This document shows positions 1 through 9,433 of a stretch of 60,230 bases of DNA, one piece after another. Position 1 is the first letter of the stretch. The number at the start of each line of letters is the position of its first letter. Under the pieces are notes generated by a model, which worked only from the letters and a program-made list of their open reading frames with translations, had not been told where the DNA came from and searched no databases. Source of the DNA: an uncultured Gammaproteobacteria bacterium (lineage in GTDB: Bacteria > Pseudomonadota > Gammaproteobacteria > Pseudomonadales > Ketobacteraceae); NCBI GenBank assembly GCA_913063125.1, contig CAJXZM010000012.1, forward strand, positions 1 to 60,230, read 5' to 3'. Position numbers and translations under genes: made by a program.

Positions 1-1968
1 GCACTAAAAAATGGCCCATTGGGACATGTTGTTGTTTTTACCAGCTCATCCATCGTCATTGAGCGAGCAGCATACACATTCACTATAACCATCATCAATG
101 CCATGATTAAAACTATTTGCCTATGGCTTATCTTCTATTTAGTGCTAAAGCACATGCTTGCCAAGCCACTTGGAAAACTTACAGAGAAAATCAATCAACT
201 TAATCCCGACATCAATACAGGCGACCTCGAAAGCGAGGTCGAACTTACGGATTTCGACGACCAAACCATAAAGCAAAAAAATGAACTCGGACACCTTATT
301 CAAAGCTTTTTCTCTATGCAAGATGCCCTAAAAGAAAAAAACAATGCCATTGTAAACTATCAGCAACATCTGGAAGAAATGGTAAATAAGCGCACAGAAG
401 CCATAAGACGCCTAAATGATCAACTAACAACCGTCTCGCAAGCAAAAACTGATTTCCTGGCCAACATGAGCCACGAAATCAGAACACCAATGAACGGTGT
501 ATTTGGTATTGCCGAGCTACTTAAAGATACCAATCTTGATGACAATCAACATGAATACGTCCAAACCATACAAAATTCCTGCCAAGCACTCATTACCGTT
601 ATAAATGACATATTAGATTTCTCAAAAATAGAATCTGGCAATCTCGATTTAGAGAATATCCCTTTCAATTTGGAACAGTTGATTTTTGAATGCGGGTCTA
701 TATTTGCGCTAAAAGCTAGCGATCAAAACCTTAAATTCACAATAACAATTGAAAAAAACACGCCAACTGAAATTTATGGGGATCCGACACGCATACGTCA
801 AATCATATTAAATTTATTAGGCAATGCATTTAAATTCACCGACGCTGGCGCCATTGGTATTAGAGTAAGAAAAAGCATCTTGGACAATAAAAACAATGCA
901 CTGAGAATTGAAATTAAAGATACAGGAATAGGCATTCCTGATGAGGCTCAAAATAAATTATTCAAAACATTCTCTCAAGCTGACAGCTCTACGACACGAA
1001 AATATGGCGGCACGGGACTTGGGCTCGCTATAAGCAAGAAGTTAGTAACGCTAATGGGTGGAGATATCGGCATTGAAAGCCAGCCCGGCCTAGGTTCGGT
1101 ATTCTGGTTCTCTATCGCATTAAATGAAGCCTCTCTACTACCAATGAAAAGCAGCATAGAAGCACTTATTAACAAGAAATCAATTACTCTTTCTTTTGAG
1201 GACGCAGAGCTGGAGAAAATCACCAAAGAAACGATTTCTCTTTACGAGGCAGACATTAAAAGCATGGATTTAGTTGCACTACGCAACTTAACAAGCGAGT
1301 CGACGTTGCCAACCAATAAGCCAAACATTCTTGTTATTGATGAAGGTTTGCTCTCAGAAAACCTCATCAAAAAGATGACTAACAACAAGTCCATTGCCGA
1401 CAGCCTGCTAATATATTGTCACAGTCTTGACACAGCATCAAGACTAAGCAAGTTATCCCTTTCAATGCCTCACAGGGTAATACAACCTCCTCTCAGCGGG
1501 TACGCCATCAAGCAAGGACTAACATCACTTTTAAGCAATGCCAAAAACAAAAAACACATCAAGACGGACGTATCTACTGTTCATTTAAACGTGCTGGTGG
1601 CAGAAGACAACCCTGTAAACCAAATTGTAATGAAAGGTGCCCTTAAAAAGCTAGGGATTTTTCCAGATGTAAAAAACAACGGTTTAGAAGCGTTACATCA
1701 ATATACTGTTAGTGAAAAGCCGTACGACCTTATTCTTATGGATTGCGAAATGCCAGAGTTAGATGGGTGGAATTCTTCACAAAAAATAAGAAACATTGAA
1801 AAGCCGGCCCCACACCTTAACAAATTAATCATCATCGCTGTTTCTGCACATGCTATCGAGTCACAAAAACAAAAAGCTTTTGACTATGGCATGGATGACT
1901 TCCTAACAAAACCGTTCTCTCAAGCAGAACTAAAGGCAATATTAAAGAAGCATAAAATTCTTGAGTGA
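1..1968 (+). CDS. Hybrid sensor histidine kinase, C-terminal part (5' end outside window)
   Basis: The reading frame is open from base 1, so the N-terminal sensor lies upstream of the window. The first possible in-window start is TTG at 19, which I do not believe. Numbered from that TTG: a membrane segment at about 21-44, then a HAMP-like linker and coiled coil. A HisKA domain has phosphoacceptor His152 in [11 protein letters not shown] HATPase domain has its N box near 258-273 and G boxes DTGIGIP and GGTGLGL. A poorly conserved receiver-like stretch (about 430-510) has lost its acidic motif. A good C-terminal receiver follows, with acidic pair E529/D530, phosphoacceptor Asp575 and a conserved Lys near 633. 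The layout is that of ArcB/BarA-type phosphorelay kinases in the inner membrane. The signal and output partner are not visible. It ends convergent with the PilZ gene. Confidence 0.93.
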   Translation, partial: ALKNGPLGHVVVFTSSSIVIERAAYTFTITIINAMIKTICLWLIFYLVLKHMLAKPLGKLTEKINQLNPDINTGDLESEVELTDFDDQTIKQKNELGHLIQSFFSMQDALKEKNNAIVNYQQHLEEMVNKRTEAIRRLNDQLTTVSQAKTDFLANMSHEIRTPMNGVFGIAELLKDTNLDDNQHEYVQTIQNSCQALITVINDILDFSKIESGNLDLENIPFNLEQLIFECGSIFALKASDQNLKFTITIEKNTPTEIYGDPTRIRQIILNLLGNAFKFTDAGAIGIRVRKSILDNKNNALRIEIKDTGIGIPDEAQNKLFKTFSQADSSTTRKYGGTGLGLAISKKLVTLMGGDIGIESQPGLGSVFWFSIALNEASLLPMKSSIEALINKKSITLSFEDAELEKITKETISLYEADIKSMDLVALRNLTSESTLPTNKPNILVIDEGLLSENLIKKMTNNKSIADSLLIYCHSLDTASRLSKLSLSMPHRVIQPPLSGYAIKQGLTSLLSNAKNKKHIKTDVSTVHLNVLVAEDNPVNQIVMKGALKKLGIFPDVKNNGLEALHQYTVSEKPYDLILMDCEMPELDGWNSSQKIRNIEKPAPHLNKLIIIAVSAHAIESQKQKAFDYGMDDFLTKPFSQAELKAILKKHKILE

Positions 1969-2007
1969 GCATACACATACCTAAATACAAAACTGTCATC
2001 CATAAAC

Positions 2008-2364
2008 TTACAATCCCTTTACACAAGCCCCCCACTTCTCATAATCCGTATTCTCTCCTTCATATACTTCGAATCCAGCAAAAAACCACCCTTCATCGAC
2101 CAAAGGTTTTATCCACTTTAATTCTGCCGTCAGAAAGAATTCCTCTCCCGTTGAAAACCGAACACACAAGTCCATCACAGTCCCCTCAGCGATACATTCA
2201 CTAACATATAACTTCATCCCTAACTTCGAGAGGTCCACTGTCTCGCAACTTATAATCTTATCGATGTACTCGCCGTCTGCATTTTGCATCGTCAGCTCAA
2301 TCAATACATCTTCCCGCTTTGCTTTGCGTCTTACTAAACGCTTATCATCTTCATTGTCACTCAT
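2008..2364 (-). CDS. PilZ domain protein
   Basis: Small cytoplasmic protein of 118 aa built mostly of one PilZ domain, the common c-di-GMP receptor fold. Both usual ligand motifs are present: an RxxxR element (RKAKR) near the N-terminus and DxSxxG as DLSKLG about 30 residues later. It should therefore be able to bind the nucleotide (family knowledge). The longer frame begins at 2400, but I prefer ATG at 2364, which starts four bases after the upstream DUF1631 stop and has AGGT about 8 bases ahead. It is probably translationally coupled to the DUF1631 gene, whose family is often linked to PilZ proteins. The target of the pair is unknown. Confidence 0.85.
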   Translation of the reverse strand: MSDNEDDKRLVRRKAKREDVLIELTMQNADGEYIDKIISCETVDLSKLGMKLYVSECIAEGTVMDLCVRFSTGEEFFLTAELKWIKPLVDEGWFFAGFEVYEGENTDYEKWGACVKGL

Positions 2365-2368
2365 AATA

Positions 2369-4303
2369 TTACCTGTGTTCTTTTTGTATATTTCGTACAA
2401 CCTTCTCTAGGGCGCTACTAAACTTCAAGCCGTTATCTACAATACTAATTTCACCCGATGCAACAGCATTGACTAGTCGTAAACGATCAAGCTCCAATTT
2501 TTTAATTCCTAACCGATTAACGAAAATGTACTTGCTACCTCCCTTAACAACAACAGCAAGTTTAAGGCGCACATCCACATCGTGTGATACATCAAAAGCA
2601 CCAGGAACAACAACAATCCACCCACTCACCTGCAAATCATTCAAAGCCCTTGTGGCTGCCTGCAGTTCATCTTCTGAAGGCTCCATCACTGGTTCAATAT
2701 GTTCCTCCACAACAAATTCGTCAGCAACAAGCTCTGGCGATGCTGGTGGGAATTCAACACTACTCGTAAGAGCACCGAGTATTACATTTTCAACAGCGTT
2801 ATCATTTTCTTGAACATCACTTCCATTTAATTGAACGCAACTCTCATCATTTGACAAACTGCCTTTTGGAACGCTTTCAACCGTATTTTCATACTTATCC
2901 TCACTCTCAACCACTTTTTCTGGAAAAACAGTCTTGGCGGTAAGAGATAGGTCATGAAATGCATGATCGAGAAAATCATCAACCCACAACCCTTTACCAA
3001 TTATTTTCAGCGTGCCTTGAGAAAAACCCATTTCCAGTTCTTTTCGTGTTTTTTTTACAAACTTTCGACCTGACTGATTAATAAATATCCAAGGTGCTTC
3101 CCCCTCCGATTTAACCGTCAATCGGCACGCTTCTATTGTATCTCGACCCGTCACTATCCGTACCCAATCACCAACAGCAAGATTTCCAAGCGAGCTGCGC
3201 TCTCCACTTATTGTAACCTTCCTTTCATAGACATCGACCACATCCGATACCAAATGGAGGGGGGTAAACTTTTTGGACTCAGGTATCGCTCCCGCAACCA
3301 GCGCCGTGGCAATTAGCTCAAATGGCTCCACTGCATCTTCTGGCGACCTACCCTGAATACAACCTGCAATTAACAACTTCACTGATTTCATCATGGTTGG
3401 CAAGAACCGCTGGTACTTCTCTATACTATTTGCATCCGCACACGAACTATAAAATGCCCCCATGGACTCCGTTAACCCTACTGCTCGCTTCCAACGCCCC
3501 CCCTGGTCACCATCTTCAATAGAAATTGTACGTAAAACACTACGCCAAACGTCAACAACGAAACCCGTCATCAAATCAGGTTGATCAGTACCGGCAAAAT
3601 ACTTATTAATAAGTCCTACAACTCTGGCTTCAGCAACAACTTTCTTGTTTTTACTGGATTCTGAGCGAACAACCTTATCCTGAACCAACTCTAAGCGCTG
3701 CTGATTTCCAGCAAACCAAGTTTGCGCATCGATACACACCGTATTTACAACACCAATGTCAGCTTCGTATTTGGAAACAATTTCTTCAACAAACCCCGCC
3801 AAGGCTATTCTCGAAGGATCATCAGCGCCACTTGTTGTTGGTGATGATATTAGCGTTAGTGTTAGGTTGTTTAGGAATTTTCTCGCTATATTTCTTGGAG
3901 AAAACAGAAATGACAAGTCCTGAGTAATTAGTTTTAATACTGGGATCTTTGTTTTTACGATGAGCTCCCAAGCTTCACTGTCGAAGCTTCCTTTCTCAAG
4001 CATCTCATCAAACATTGCGTCAACTAAGTTTACTGTCCCAAGATCAAGGCGGGATATAGGGCTTTCTTCGTGACTTGAGTAATACCGGTGAATAACAGTC
4101 TTTAGACTTGCCTTGGTATACGGCGAATCTTTAATAACATGCTGTAACTCAGACAAACAAGACATAAACGATTTCTGCATTGCTGAGCTACGCTGAACAG
4201 CAACATTAAACTGGGAGAAATCAGCACTAGATACGTGGCGCTCCAATAAATCAACAACCACACGAGCGCCTAGTTTAAGGGGAATATTTTTTTCTGCGAT
4301 CAT
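2369..4303 (-). CDS. DUF1631 family protein with duplicated C-terminal module
   Basis: Large cytoplasmic protein (644 aa) of the DUF1631 family, which some databases mislabel thymidine phosphorylase. Biochemical role unknown. The N-terminal half is helical, with conserved stretches such as LSFLFSPRN and a Trp-rich segment around GGRWKRAVGL. A small beta module typical of the family's C-terminus (VGDW, IFINQSGRK, then a short basic/acidic helix) occurs at about residues 370-448. It recurs at about 553-639 (SGWIVVV, YIFVNRLGIK). An acidic low-complexity spacer separates the two copies. A TTG at 4312 would extend the frame, but the AGGTG Shine-Dalgarno touches it; ATG at 4303 has that site about 10 bases upstream. 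It is coupled to yafJ upstream and the PilZ gene downstream, which hints at a c-di-GMP-linked role (inference). Confidence 0.78.
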   Translation of the reverse strand: MIAEKNIPLKLGARVVVDLLERHVSSADFSQFNVAVQRSSAMQKSFMSCLSELQHVIKDSPYTKASLKTVIHRYYSSHEESPISRLDLGTVNLVDAMFDEMLEKGSFDSEAWELIVKTKIPVLKLITQDLSFLFSPRNIARKFLNNLTLTLISSPTTSGADDPSRIALAGFVEEIVSKYEADIGVVNTVCIDAQTWFAGNQQRLELVQDKVVRSESSKNKKVVAEARVVGLINKYFAGTDQPDLMTGFVVDVWRSVLRTISIEDGDQGGRWKRAVGLTESMGAFYSSCADANSIEKYQRFLPTMMKSVKLLIAGCIQGRSPEDAVEPFELIATALVAGAIPESKKFTPLHLVSDVVDVYERKVTISGERSSLGNLAVGDWVRIVTGRDTIEACRLTVKSEGEAPWIFINQSGRKFVKKTRKELEMGFSQGTLKIIGKGLWVDDFLDHAFHDLSLTAKTVFPEKVVESEDKYENTVESVPKGSLSNDESCVQLNGSDVQENDNAVENVILGALTSSVEFPPASPELVADEFVVEEHIEPVMEPSEDELQAATRALNDLQVSGWIVVVPGAFDVSHDVDVRLKLAVVVKGGSKYIFVNRLGIKKLELDRLRLVNAVASGEISIVDNGLKFSSALEKVVRNIQKEHR

Positions 4304-4312
4304 CTTGGCCAA

Positions 4313-5089
4313 TCACCTAAATTTCGCCACCACCTCTCCCTTTTTAAAAACAATCAATTCACCTTTATTCATTATATTCCACTCTTCATTTGTAGTAAGT
4401 GGAAGCGTTGCTACGACTGAAACAACATCATTGGGTGTAGTTTCATCTTTGAAATTTATTTGTACATCATCGTCTTTTAGCTCTGCCACACCAAACGGAG
4501 CCCTACGAGTTATCCAGCATAGTTTTGTTGAGCAATAACAGTACAAATAGTTAGAATCACTCATCAGCACATTAAAAATACCATGTTCAGAAATCTCATT
4601 TAAGATTTCGTGCATTTTACTAAACAGTGCAGCTTGGCCTTTCGGACGCTTAACATACGTTTCTTTTAACTGATCCAATAAATAGCATAGCGCAAATTCA
4701 CTATCCGTTGAGCCTACAGGGCGATAATGTATAAGCTCTTTCTTTTTAATCGCTTTTAATTGACCGTTATGGGCGTATACCCACGGTAACCCCCACAATT
4801 CACGAGTAAATGGGTGCGTATTCTCTAAAGCCACCCGGCCAGAATTGGCTTGACGTATATGACTAACAACCACATTGCTTTTTATCGGGTAATTTCTAAC
4901 GAATCTAGCAATTTCCGAATCTGAACTAGCATCAACGTCCTTAAATTCTCTCACGCCCTTGCCTTCGAAAAAAGCTATTCCCCAACCATCCTTATGAGGG
5001 CCCGTACACCCCCCCCTCTGCATTAACCCTGAAAAGCTAAAGCAAATATCTGTCGGCACATTCGCACTCATGCCAAGCAATTCACACAT
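4313..5089 (-). CDS. yafJ: Class II glutamine amidotransferase, YafJ type
   Basis: 258 aa, the normal length for YafJ-like Ntn-hydrolase glutaminases. The sequence begins Met-Cys-Glu-Leu-Leu, so removal of Met exposes the catalytic Cys2. Other family hallmarks are the DGWGIAFF stretch near 34-41, NTHPF near 90 and AHNGQL further on. Glutaminase activity is expected by family, but no synthase domain is fused to it and no acceptor substrate is known. It sits between the HIT gene and DUF1631 on the minus strand. Its TGA overlaps the Shine-Dalgarno of DUF1631, so the two are probably translationally coupled. Confidence 0.9.
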   Translation of the reverse strand: MCELLGMSANVPTDICFSFSGLMQRGGCTGPHKDGWGIAFFEGKGVREFKDVDASSDSEIARFVRNYPIKSNVVVSHIRQANSGRVALENTHPFTRELWGLPWVYAHNGQLKAIKKKELIHYRPVGSTDSEFALCYLLDQLKETYVKRPKGQAALFSKMHEILNEISEHGIFNVLMSDSNYLYCYCSTKLCWITRRAPFGVAELKDDDVQINFKDETTPNDVVSVVATLPLTTNEEWNIMNKGELIVFKKGEVVAKFR

Positions 5090-5144
5090 AATCAGCTCCC
5101 AATATTACCACCTCCGCCAACCTAGAGCGGAACTTAAAACCTAT

Positions 5145-5618
5145 TCATTCCATTAATGGTGACATTATCTGCTTAGGCATATGCCCCTCGATACTTTTTG
5201 CAATTTGTGCCAACTGCCTTCGCTTTTTAGCAACACCAAAAACATTATTATAACGAGAAACAAAGGAGAATAGGGCCATATGAAGATCTGCACCAGTTCT
5301 TGGCAACACATGAAGATGCACGTGGGGCACATGCTGGTTCGCTTCAGGCCCATCGTTAATAAAAAAATTGTGCGATTTACACTGAAGTTCAGATTCCGTT
5401 TGAGCTTTAGCCACAGCAGCCCCGAGCTCAAACAGATGAAAACGCATTTGCGAAGATAACTGTTGAATCGAGACATGGTGCTCTTTTGGTATAACAAGGA
5501 CGTGCCCCGGACGCATGGGGTACAAATCCATAAAAGCTAACGAGAATTCATCTTCATACACGGTAGTTACCGGTAATTCTCCTCGAAGTATTTTGCAGAA
5601 TATACAGGTAGCAGACAT
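5145..5618 (-). CDS. HIT family nucleotide hydrolase
   Basis: Histidine-triad protein of about 157 aa. It has an N-terminal CxxC pair (CIFC, residues 6-9 counted from the TTG at 5621) and the core PGHVLVIPKEH. The HxHxHxx active site is H100-V-H102-L-H104, embedded in HVPHVHLHVLPR. HIT proteins hydrolyse dinucleoside polyphosphates or AMP-linked metabolites, with the middle His as nucleophile; the actual substrate cannot be read here. A TTG directly precedes the ATG at 5618, and I use the ATG. It lies 55 bases ahead of yafJ and 66 bases behind the VWA gene, so one transcript is possible. Confidence 0.9.
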   Translation of the reverse strand: MSATCIFCKILRGELPVTTVYEDEFSLAFMDLYPMRPGHVLVIPKEHHVSIQQLSSQMRFHLFELGAAVAKAQTESELQCKSHNFFINDGPEANQHVPHVHLHVLPRTGADLHMALFSFVSRYNNVFGVAKKRRQLAQIAKSIEGHMPKQIMSPLME

Positions 5619-5687
5619 CAAAACTCACTTCATTGAGTAACAGGATAAGAAGGCATGAAGTGTAAGTGCATTATCTAAGGCCGTCCA

Positions 5688-8165
5688 CTACTCCTCGGGG
5701 CTATCCAGTTGAAACTCATCATTTACAAAGGGATCTTTTTTATCATCTTCCGTGTTTGAGTTATCCGAAATCGCATCTTCTTGCTCGCTTAACATGACAT
5801 CTAACTCATCAAGGCCATCAAGAGCATCATCCATCTCATCATCAAGCTCATCAAACTCATCATCAATCTCTATAAATTCATCATCATCCAGTTCCATAGG
5901 GGCCGCTGTATTTACATAAGCGTTATCTTCCTCCTCCGTAGGTTGAGGCTCCAGGGTCTCCGGGGCAGCTACAGGCTTTTGAGGCTGAATTTGGGTAACC
6001 GTTAACTCTTCTGTAGCAGCTATGTCGTCTGATGGTCTCATGATGGTTTGTTCCTCCCCATCGCCACCCGTTACCACTGGTGCAGTTACCGCTGGAGGCG
6101 CGGATCTTCTCGCCTCAGCCCTGGCGTGCTGAGCTTGCATTATATTTTGCTCTTCGGCTAAGTCCGTTGCATCCTGAGTATTAGTCATTTTCCTATACAA
6201 GAAAAATCCGCCCCCTAACAACAGCAAATTGGACAATAAGAAAGCCCCTCCTAACACTAGAATATCAAGCTCTTCTTCTGGCTCGTCAGCCGCTCCCTCA
6301 TCTCCGCTTGTCGCCATCTCTTCACTAGCTATCTCGACTTTAGCAGCAAGCTCATCCATCGGCACTTCAATAATATCAGGTACGGGAACTTCAGGAACAA
6401 CATCACCTATAAGTTCAGGTTCTTCAATCTCTTCAATCTCTTCATCTATACTTAGGTCAACGTCAAGCATTTCATCAGTCAACTCATCATCTACAAAACT
6501 CATATCATCCGTTAAACCCGTATCGGTATGATCAATGCGATAAGGTCCTTGAACAAGTTCAAAGGGCTTGCCATTAACCGATGTACCATTAACTTTAACT
6601 AGAACCTTATACTTACCAAGCCCACCAAAAGCAGGAACTCCCAATTGCCAGACCTCACCACCTATTGGCTCCGCGGTACTTACTTGTTTTTCTCCACTAG
6701 GCGCTTGTATTTGGGCCAATATTTCTAATTTTTTTGTATCTATCAAAGCTACTTTGGGGGTAATCGTTAGAAAATGTTCAGTCTCCACCTCACTGCCGGT
6801 AGAAGTGATATCTACATCTAAAACATCTGTGTGCACTGTCATCTGATGCGTACGCTTACGTCTAAAGGTTTTTCCATCTACCAATATATTAAACTCATGC
6901 TTACCATCAGTTAGTGTACGGCCTAGCTTGGCCGAATACACGCCATCCTTGGGAAGGATAGGTTCGCCTTTTTTATTTTTAGACAGCGCTCCTTCAAAAA
7001 CATCCCCTGCACTCGTATGCTGACTAAACGTAATATCCATGAGTTTAAGAAAATCAGGGCTAGTTAGCGCTCTGCCTTGCTCACTCAGGTACATGCGCAT
7101 GGTCACTCGCTCACCCTCAATTACATTATCTGGTAACCCTTTAACAATAAGATTAAGGTTGCTCACCACGGTAACCCTATTGCCTTTACCTGTATCAGAT
7201 TCAAGTTTCCACTTACCTGACCTTGGCGCTTGAACCGTTATCAAGTCGTAACGTTTATCATTAAACCAATTAATACTTTTTCCTGGACGTTTATAGCTGT
7301 ATTTCTTCCCCCTAGGATCAATCAATTTTGTTACTGGGCTCCCAAGCTTGCGGAATATTAATGCAGTAAATTCATTTACCGTTTTATCAATATCAAACTC
7401 GTTGCCTTCTAATGGCACCTGCTCTGGTGCATTAGCCTTATCTGATGCCTCAACAAAAATCTCTAGCAGCTCATTTGCATCTCGCGCAATGGAGAAACTC
7501 CCTCCCGTATCGACCCCCAGAGTTCGCAAAAAATCCAAATCAGCATTTTCAGACAGTGCAACGCTGTGAATTTTAAATCCTGCCCGCCTGAGGGATGGCA
7601 CTACTTGAGTAAGGATCCTTTGTTTTTCTTTTTCGCTCTTCGCACGACTCTTTGAAATATCCACCTTGCCATCCGATAGCAGCACAATGGTCTTTTCCCA
7701 ATCAGGGTCCGACTCCGTTTGATTGAGAGAGGCTTTTTCTAACGCCAGCCCGATATTGGTATATAACGCAACAGAGTTAATAAGCTCAGTTTGCTTCAAA
7801 GCTTCTTTCCGCCACTCAGGGGTAACGTCTTTATGAGGCACCAACATGTTCACATACTGACCAAATGTCCAAACACCAAATCGATCACCCTCCTTCGCGA
7901 GGTTTAGCATCAGTTTAACGGCAGGAATTCGTAAATTACCAGGATCAGTCTTTTTCATACTTCCGGATATATCAATAACAACACGCATATCCGTTTTTGC
8001 AGGGGCAGCATATAGGTCGACCGAAACGGTCAAACAAAAGGCTAAAAAAACCGCTGTAGATATAAATGCAAACCGCAGCCGCGAGCGCAGAAACGATTGC
8101 ACTCGCAAAAACACCACAACCAAATAGAATCTGGCAATAATTGAGCCAAATAGATTATTCGCCAT
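5688..8165 (-). CDS. Large membrane-anchored von Willebrand factor A protein with acidic tail
   Basis: 825 aa. An N-terminal hydrophobic signal or anchor (about 30-52) leads straight into a VWA domain. Its metal site begins DISGSM at 65-70 (DxSxS), with further motif elements such as LLSDGK about 100 residues later. A long beta-rich periplasmic region follows (about 240-560), then an acidic linker and a single C-terminal membrane span near 640-665 with a basic stop (FLYRKM). The last 150 or so residues are cytoplasmic and extremely rich in Asp and Glu. It resembles gammaproteobacterial VWA proteins of the TIGR03503 type (from memory). VWA domains mediate metal-dependent protein contacts, so an envelope adhesion or assembly role is likely, but no ligand is known. 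Confidence 0.8.
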   Translation of the reverse strand: MANNLFGSIIARFYLVVVFLRVQSFLRSRLRFAFISTAVFLAFCLTVSVDLYAAPAKTDMRVVIDISGSMKKTDPGNLRIPAVKLMLNLAKEGDRFGVWTFGQYVNMLVPHKDVTPEWRKEALKQTELINSVALYTNIGLALEKASLNQTESDPDWEKTIVLLSDGKVDISKSRAKSEKEKQRILTQVVPSLRRAGFKIHSVALSENADLDFLRTLGVDTGGSFSIARDANELLEIFVEASDKANAPEQVPLEGNEFDIDKTVNEFTALIFRKLGSPVTKLIDPRGKKYSYKRPGKSINWFNDKRYDLITVQAPRSGKWKLESDTGKGNRVTVVSNLNLIVKGLPDNVIEGERVTMRMYLSEQGRALTSPDFLKLMDITFSQHTSAGDVFEGALSKNKKGEPILPKDGVYSAKLGRTLTDGKHEFNILVDGKTFRRKRTHQMTVHTDVLDVDITSTGSEVETEHFLTITPKVALIDTKKLEILAQIQAPSGEKQVSTAEPIGGEVWQLGVPAFGGLGKYKVLVKVNGTSVNGKPFELVQGPYRIDHTDTGLTDDMSFVDDELTDEMLDVDLSIDEEIEEIEEPELIGDVVPEVPVPDIIEVPMDELAAKVEIASEEMATSGDEGAADEPEEELDILVLGGAFLLSNLLLLGGGFFLYRKMTNTQDATDLAEEQNIMQAQHARAEARRSAPPAVTAPVVTGGDGEEQTIMRPSDDIAATEELTVTQIQPQKPVAAPETLEPQPTEEEDNAYVNTAAPMELDDDEFIEIDDEFDELDDEMDDALDGLDELDVMLSEQEDAISDNSNTEDDKKDPFVNDEFQLDSPEE

Positions 8166-8319
8166 ACAACCCTACATAAAAAATGAATTAGTTTTACCAT
8201 CCTCCCTTATGTATAGCAGATTTAACTCTGGTTTCCTTATTTTGGCTTAGAAATATCAGGTAACCAATTGATTCTTATTGATCTAAGAGGCGAAAACTAA
8301 GAGAGTTGGCGACCAAAAA

Positions 8320-8661
8320 CTAACGGTGCTTCTTATTCAATAGGTGCTCTGCCGTCAGCAGTAACACAACAACCATCAACGAAACAGATAGTGGAAACAG
8401 CGCCCTATACATTGCTACATCTTCAGCCCCTCTTTGCAAGGTGGCATCAAAAACGCCTACAAATAATGCCGGTGCCAACCTGGGCTCTCCGACGCTAACC
8501 GCCCATGGGGTAAGCAGCAACGCTAATAACACGCCAACAACGACTTTTCTTACAACCACAAAGTTTAACAGGCTTAACGCTCGCCATACCGTTCCAACAA
8601 CACCAAAAGTTGCGAGAATGTAAACTAACCAAGCTACAAGGTACTCTGTTTCTGTTAGCAT
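8320..8661 (-). CDS. Small multi-span membrane protein, unknown function
   Basis: About 113 aa with roughly three hydrophobic helices: the N-terminal LVAWLVYILATFGVVGTVW, a middle VVVGVLLALLLTPW, and a C-terminal LSVSLMVVVLLL. It ends in a basic tail. The open frame extends upstream to 8715 inside ycgN. ATG at 8661 is preceded by a GAGGA Shine-Dalgarno about 10 bases away and leaves 17 bases after the ycgN stop, so I use it. It is a probable last gene of the dnaX-to-ycgN run. I do not recognise a named family. The position next to ycgN and a VWA gene is the only functional hint. Confidence 0.65.
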   Translation of the reverse strand: MLTETEYLVAWLVYILATFGVVGTVWRALSLLNFVVVRKVVVGVLLALLLTPWAVSVGEPRLAPALFVGVFDATLQRGAEDVAMYRALFPLSVSLMVVVLLLTAEHLLNKKHR

Positions 8662-8678
8662 TTTTTTCCCATCCTCAT

Positions 8679-9119
8679 TTAACATTCTACCCAATGAACA
8701 ATGTGCTCTTCCCAATCGACTTCTGCTACTTGGTTATCTGGTATTACTCGTCCCTGGATAGACACTCCGGCTTCAAAAACACTTTCTTTTCGTCCCGAAA
8801 CCAAAGGGTGCCACGCGTCCAACCCCCTCCCTTCTGACAAGCGCCGATACGCACAACTATAAGGTAGCCAATGAAATTCTGGGATATCTTTTAGTTCTAA
8901 TTTAACGCAATCAGGAACCCTTATACTTCGATTGGGATAATCCGTACAAGAACAGGTTGATTGCTCGAGTAAATGGCATACAAGTTCTGTGTAATAAACC
9001 TCCCCCGTATCTTCATCTTCCAGTTTTTGCAAACAACACAGAGCACAGCCATCACATAGAGACTCCCATTCATTAGGTGTCATATCGGATAATTGTTTGC
9101 GCTCCCAAAATGCTTTCAT
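8679..9119 (-). CDS. ycgN: YcgN-type cysteine cluster protein (UPF0260)
   Basis: 146 aa, the usual length of the UPF0260/YcgN family. The pattern is diagnostic: an N-terminal FWERKQL segment, the CDGCALCC cluster, then further conserved Cys in LVCHLL, CSCTDY and DCVKL, and SCAYRRL. The cysteines suggest zinc or iron-sulfur binding, but no activity is established. It starts two bases after the ycgL stop and is presumably cotranscribed with it, as ycgL and ycgN neighbour each other in many gammaproteobacteria. Confidence 0.92.
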   Translation of the reverse strand: MKAFWERKQLSDMTPNEWESLCDGCALCCLQKLEDEDTGEVYYTELVCHLLEQSTCSCTDYPNRSIRVPDCVKLELKDIPEFHWLPYSCAYRRLSEGRGLDAWHPLVSGRKESVFEAGVSIQGRVIPDNQVAEVDWEEHIVHWVEC

Positions 9120-9121
9120 TT

Positions 9122-9400
9122 CTAGTTTCCCGGCTGATACAGATCTAACATATAGTCTTCTTTTGTCGGCGGTAACTGCAGGTAAAACCCTTTACTTTCA
9201 AGCTCAGAAATCACTTTCTCGACATCAGCGGATACCAATGGCTTCTCTTTGCGAAGCAACAAATCCATAGCATGGCGTGGCGTACCAAACCGCTCCAACA
9301 ACAACTCAGGAACACCTTCAAACATTGTGTTCTTTGAGGTTGTTTTAGGTACATACAAATACATACCCTCCAATTTACTACTCTTAAATACAGAGCACAT
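9122..9400 (-). CDS. ycgL: YcgL domain protein
   Basis: Small protein of about 92 aa matching the YcgL family, with CSVFKSSK at the N-terminus, MYLYVPK, and the ERFGTP and [10 protein letters not shown] segments. A second Met two codons in (9400) fits the family start (MxCSVFKS) better than the ATG at 9406, though both are possible. No function is established for the family. Its constant proximity to rnd suggests an RNA-related or regulatory link (inference). It lies just downstream of rnd, separated by about 33 bases. Confidence 0.88.
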   Translation of the reverse strand: MCSVFKSSKLEGMYLYVPKTTSKNTMFEGVPELLLERFGTPRHAMDLLLRKEKPLVSADVEKVISELESKGFYLQLPPTKEDYMLDLYQPGN

Positions 9401-9433
9401 GATCATATTATTAACCTTTACATACAGTTACAC

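Noticed and set aside
1853..2035. Open frame of 60 aa on the minus strand across the kinase/PilZ junction
   Set aside because: It overlaps the ends of two well-supported genes, has no domain and no ribosome binding site; an antisense shadow.
3838..3870. Repetitive gttagtg-like bases in the DUF1631 gene
   Set aside because: Short run encoding ordinary residues (LTLTL); not a tandem repeat array or CRISPR.
6229..6531. Ser-rich 100-aa plus-strand frame opposite the VWA gene
   Set aside because: It is the antisense of the Glu/Asp-rich acidic tract; composition is a by-product of that coding.
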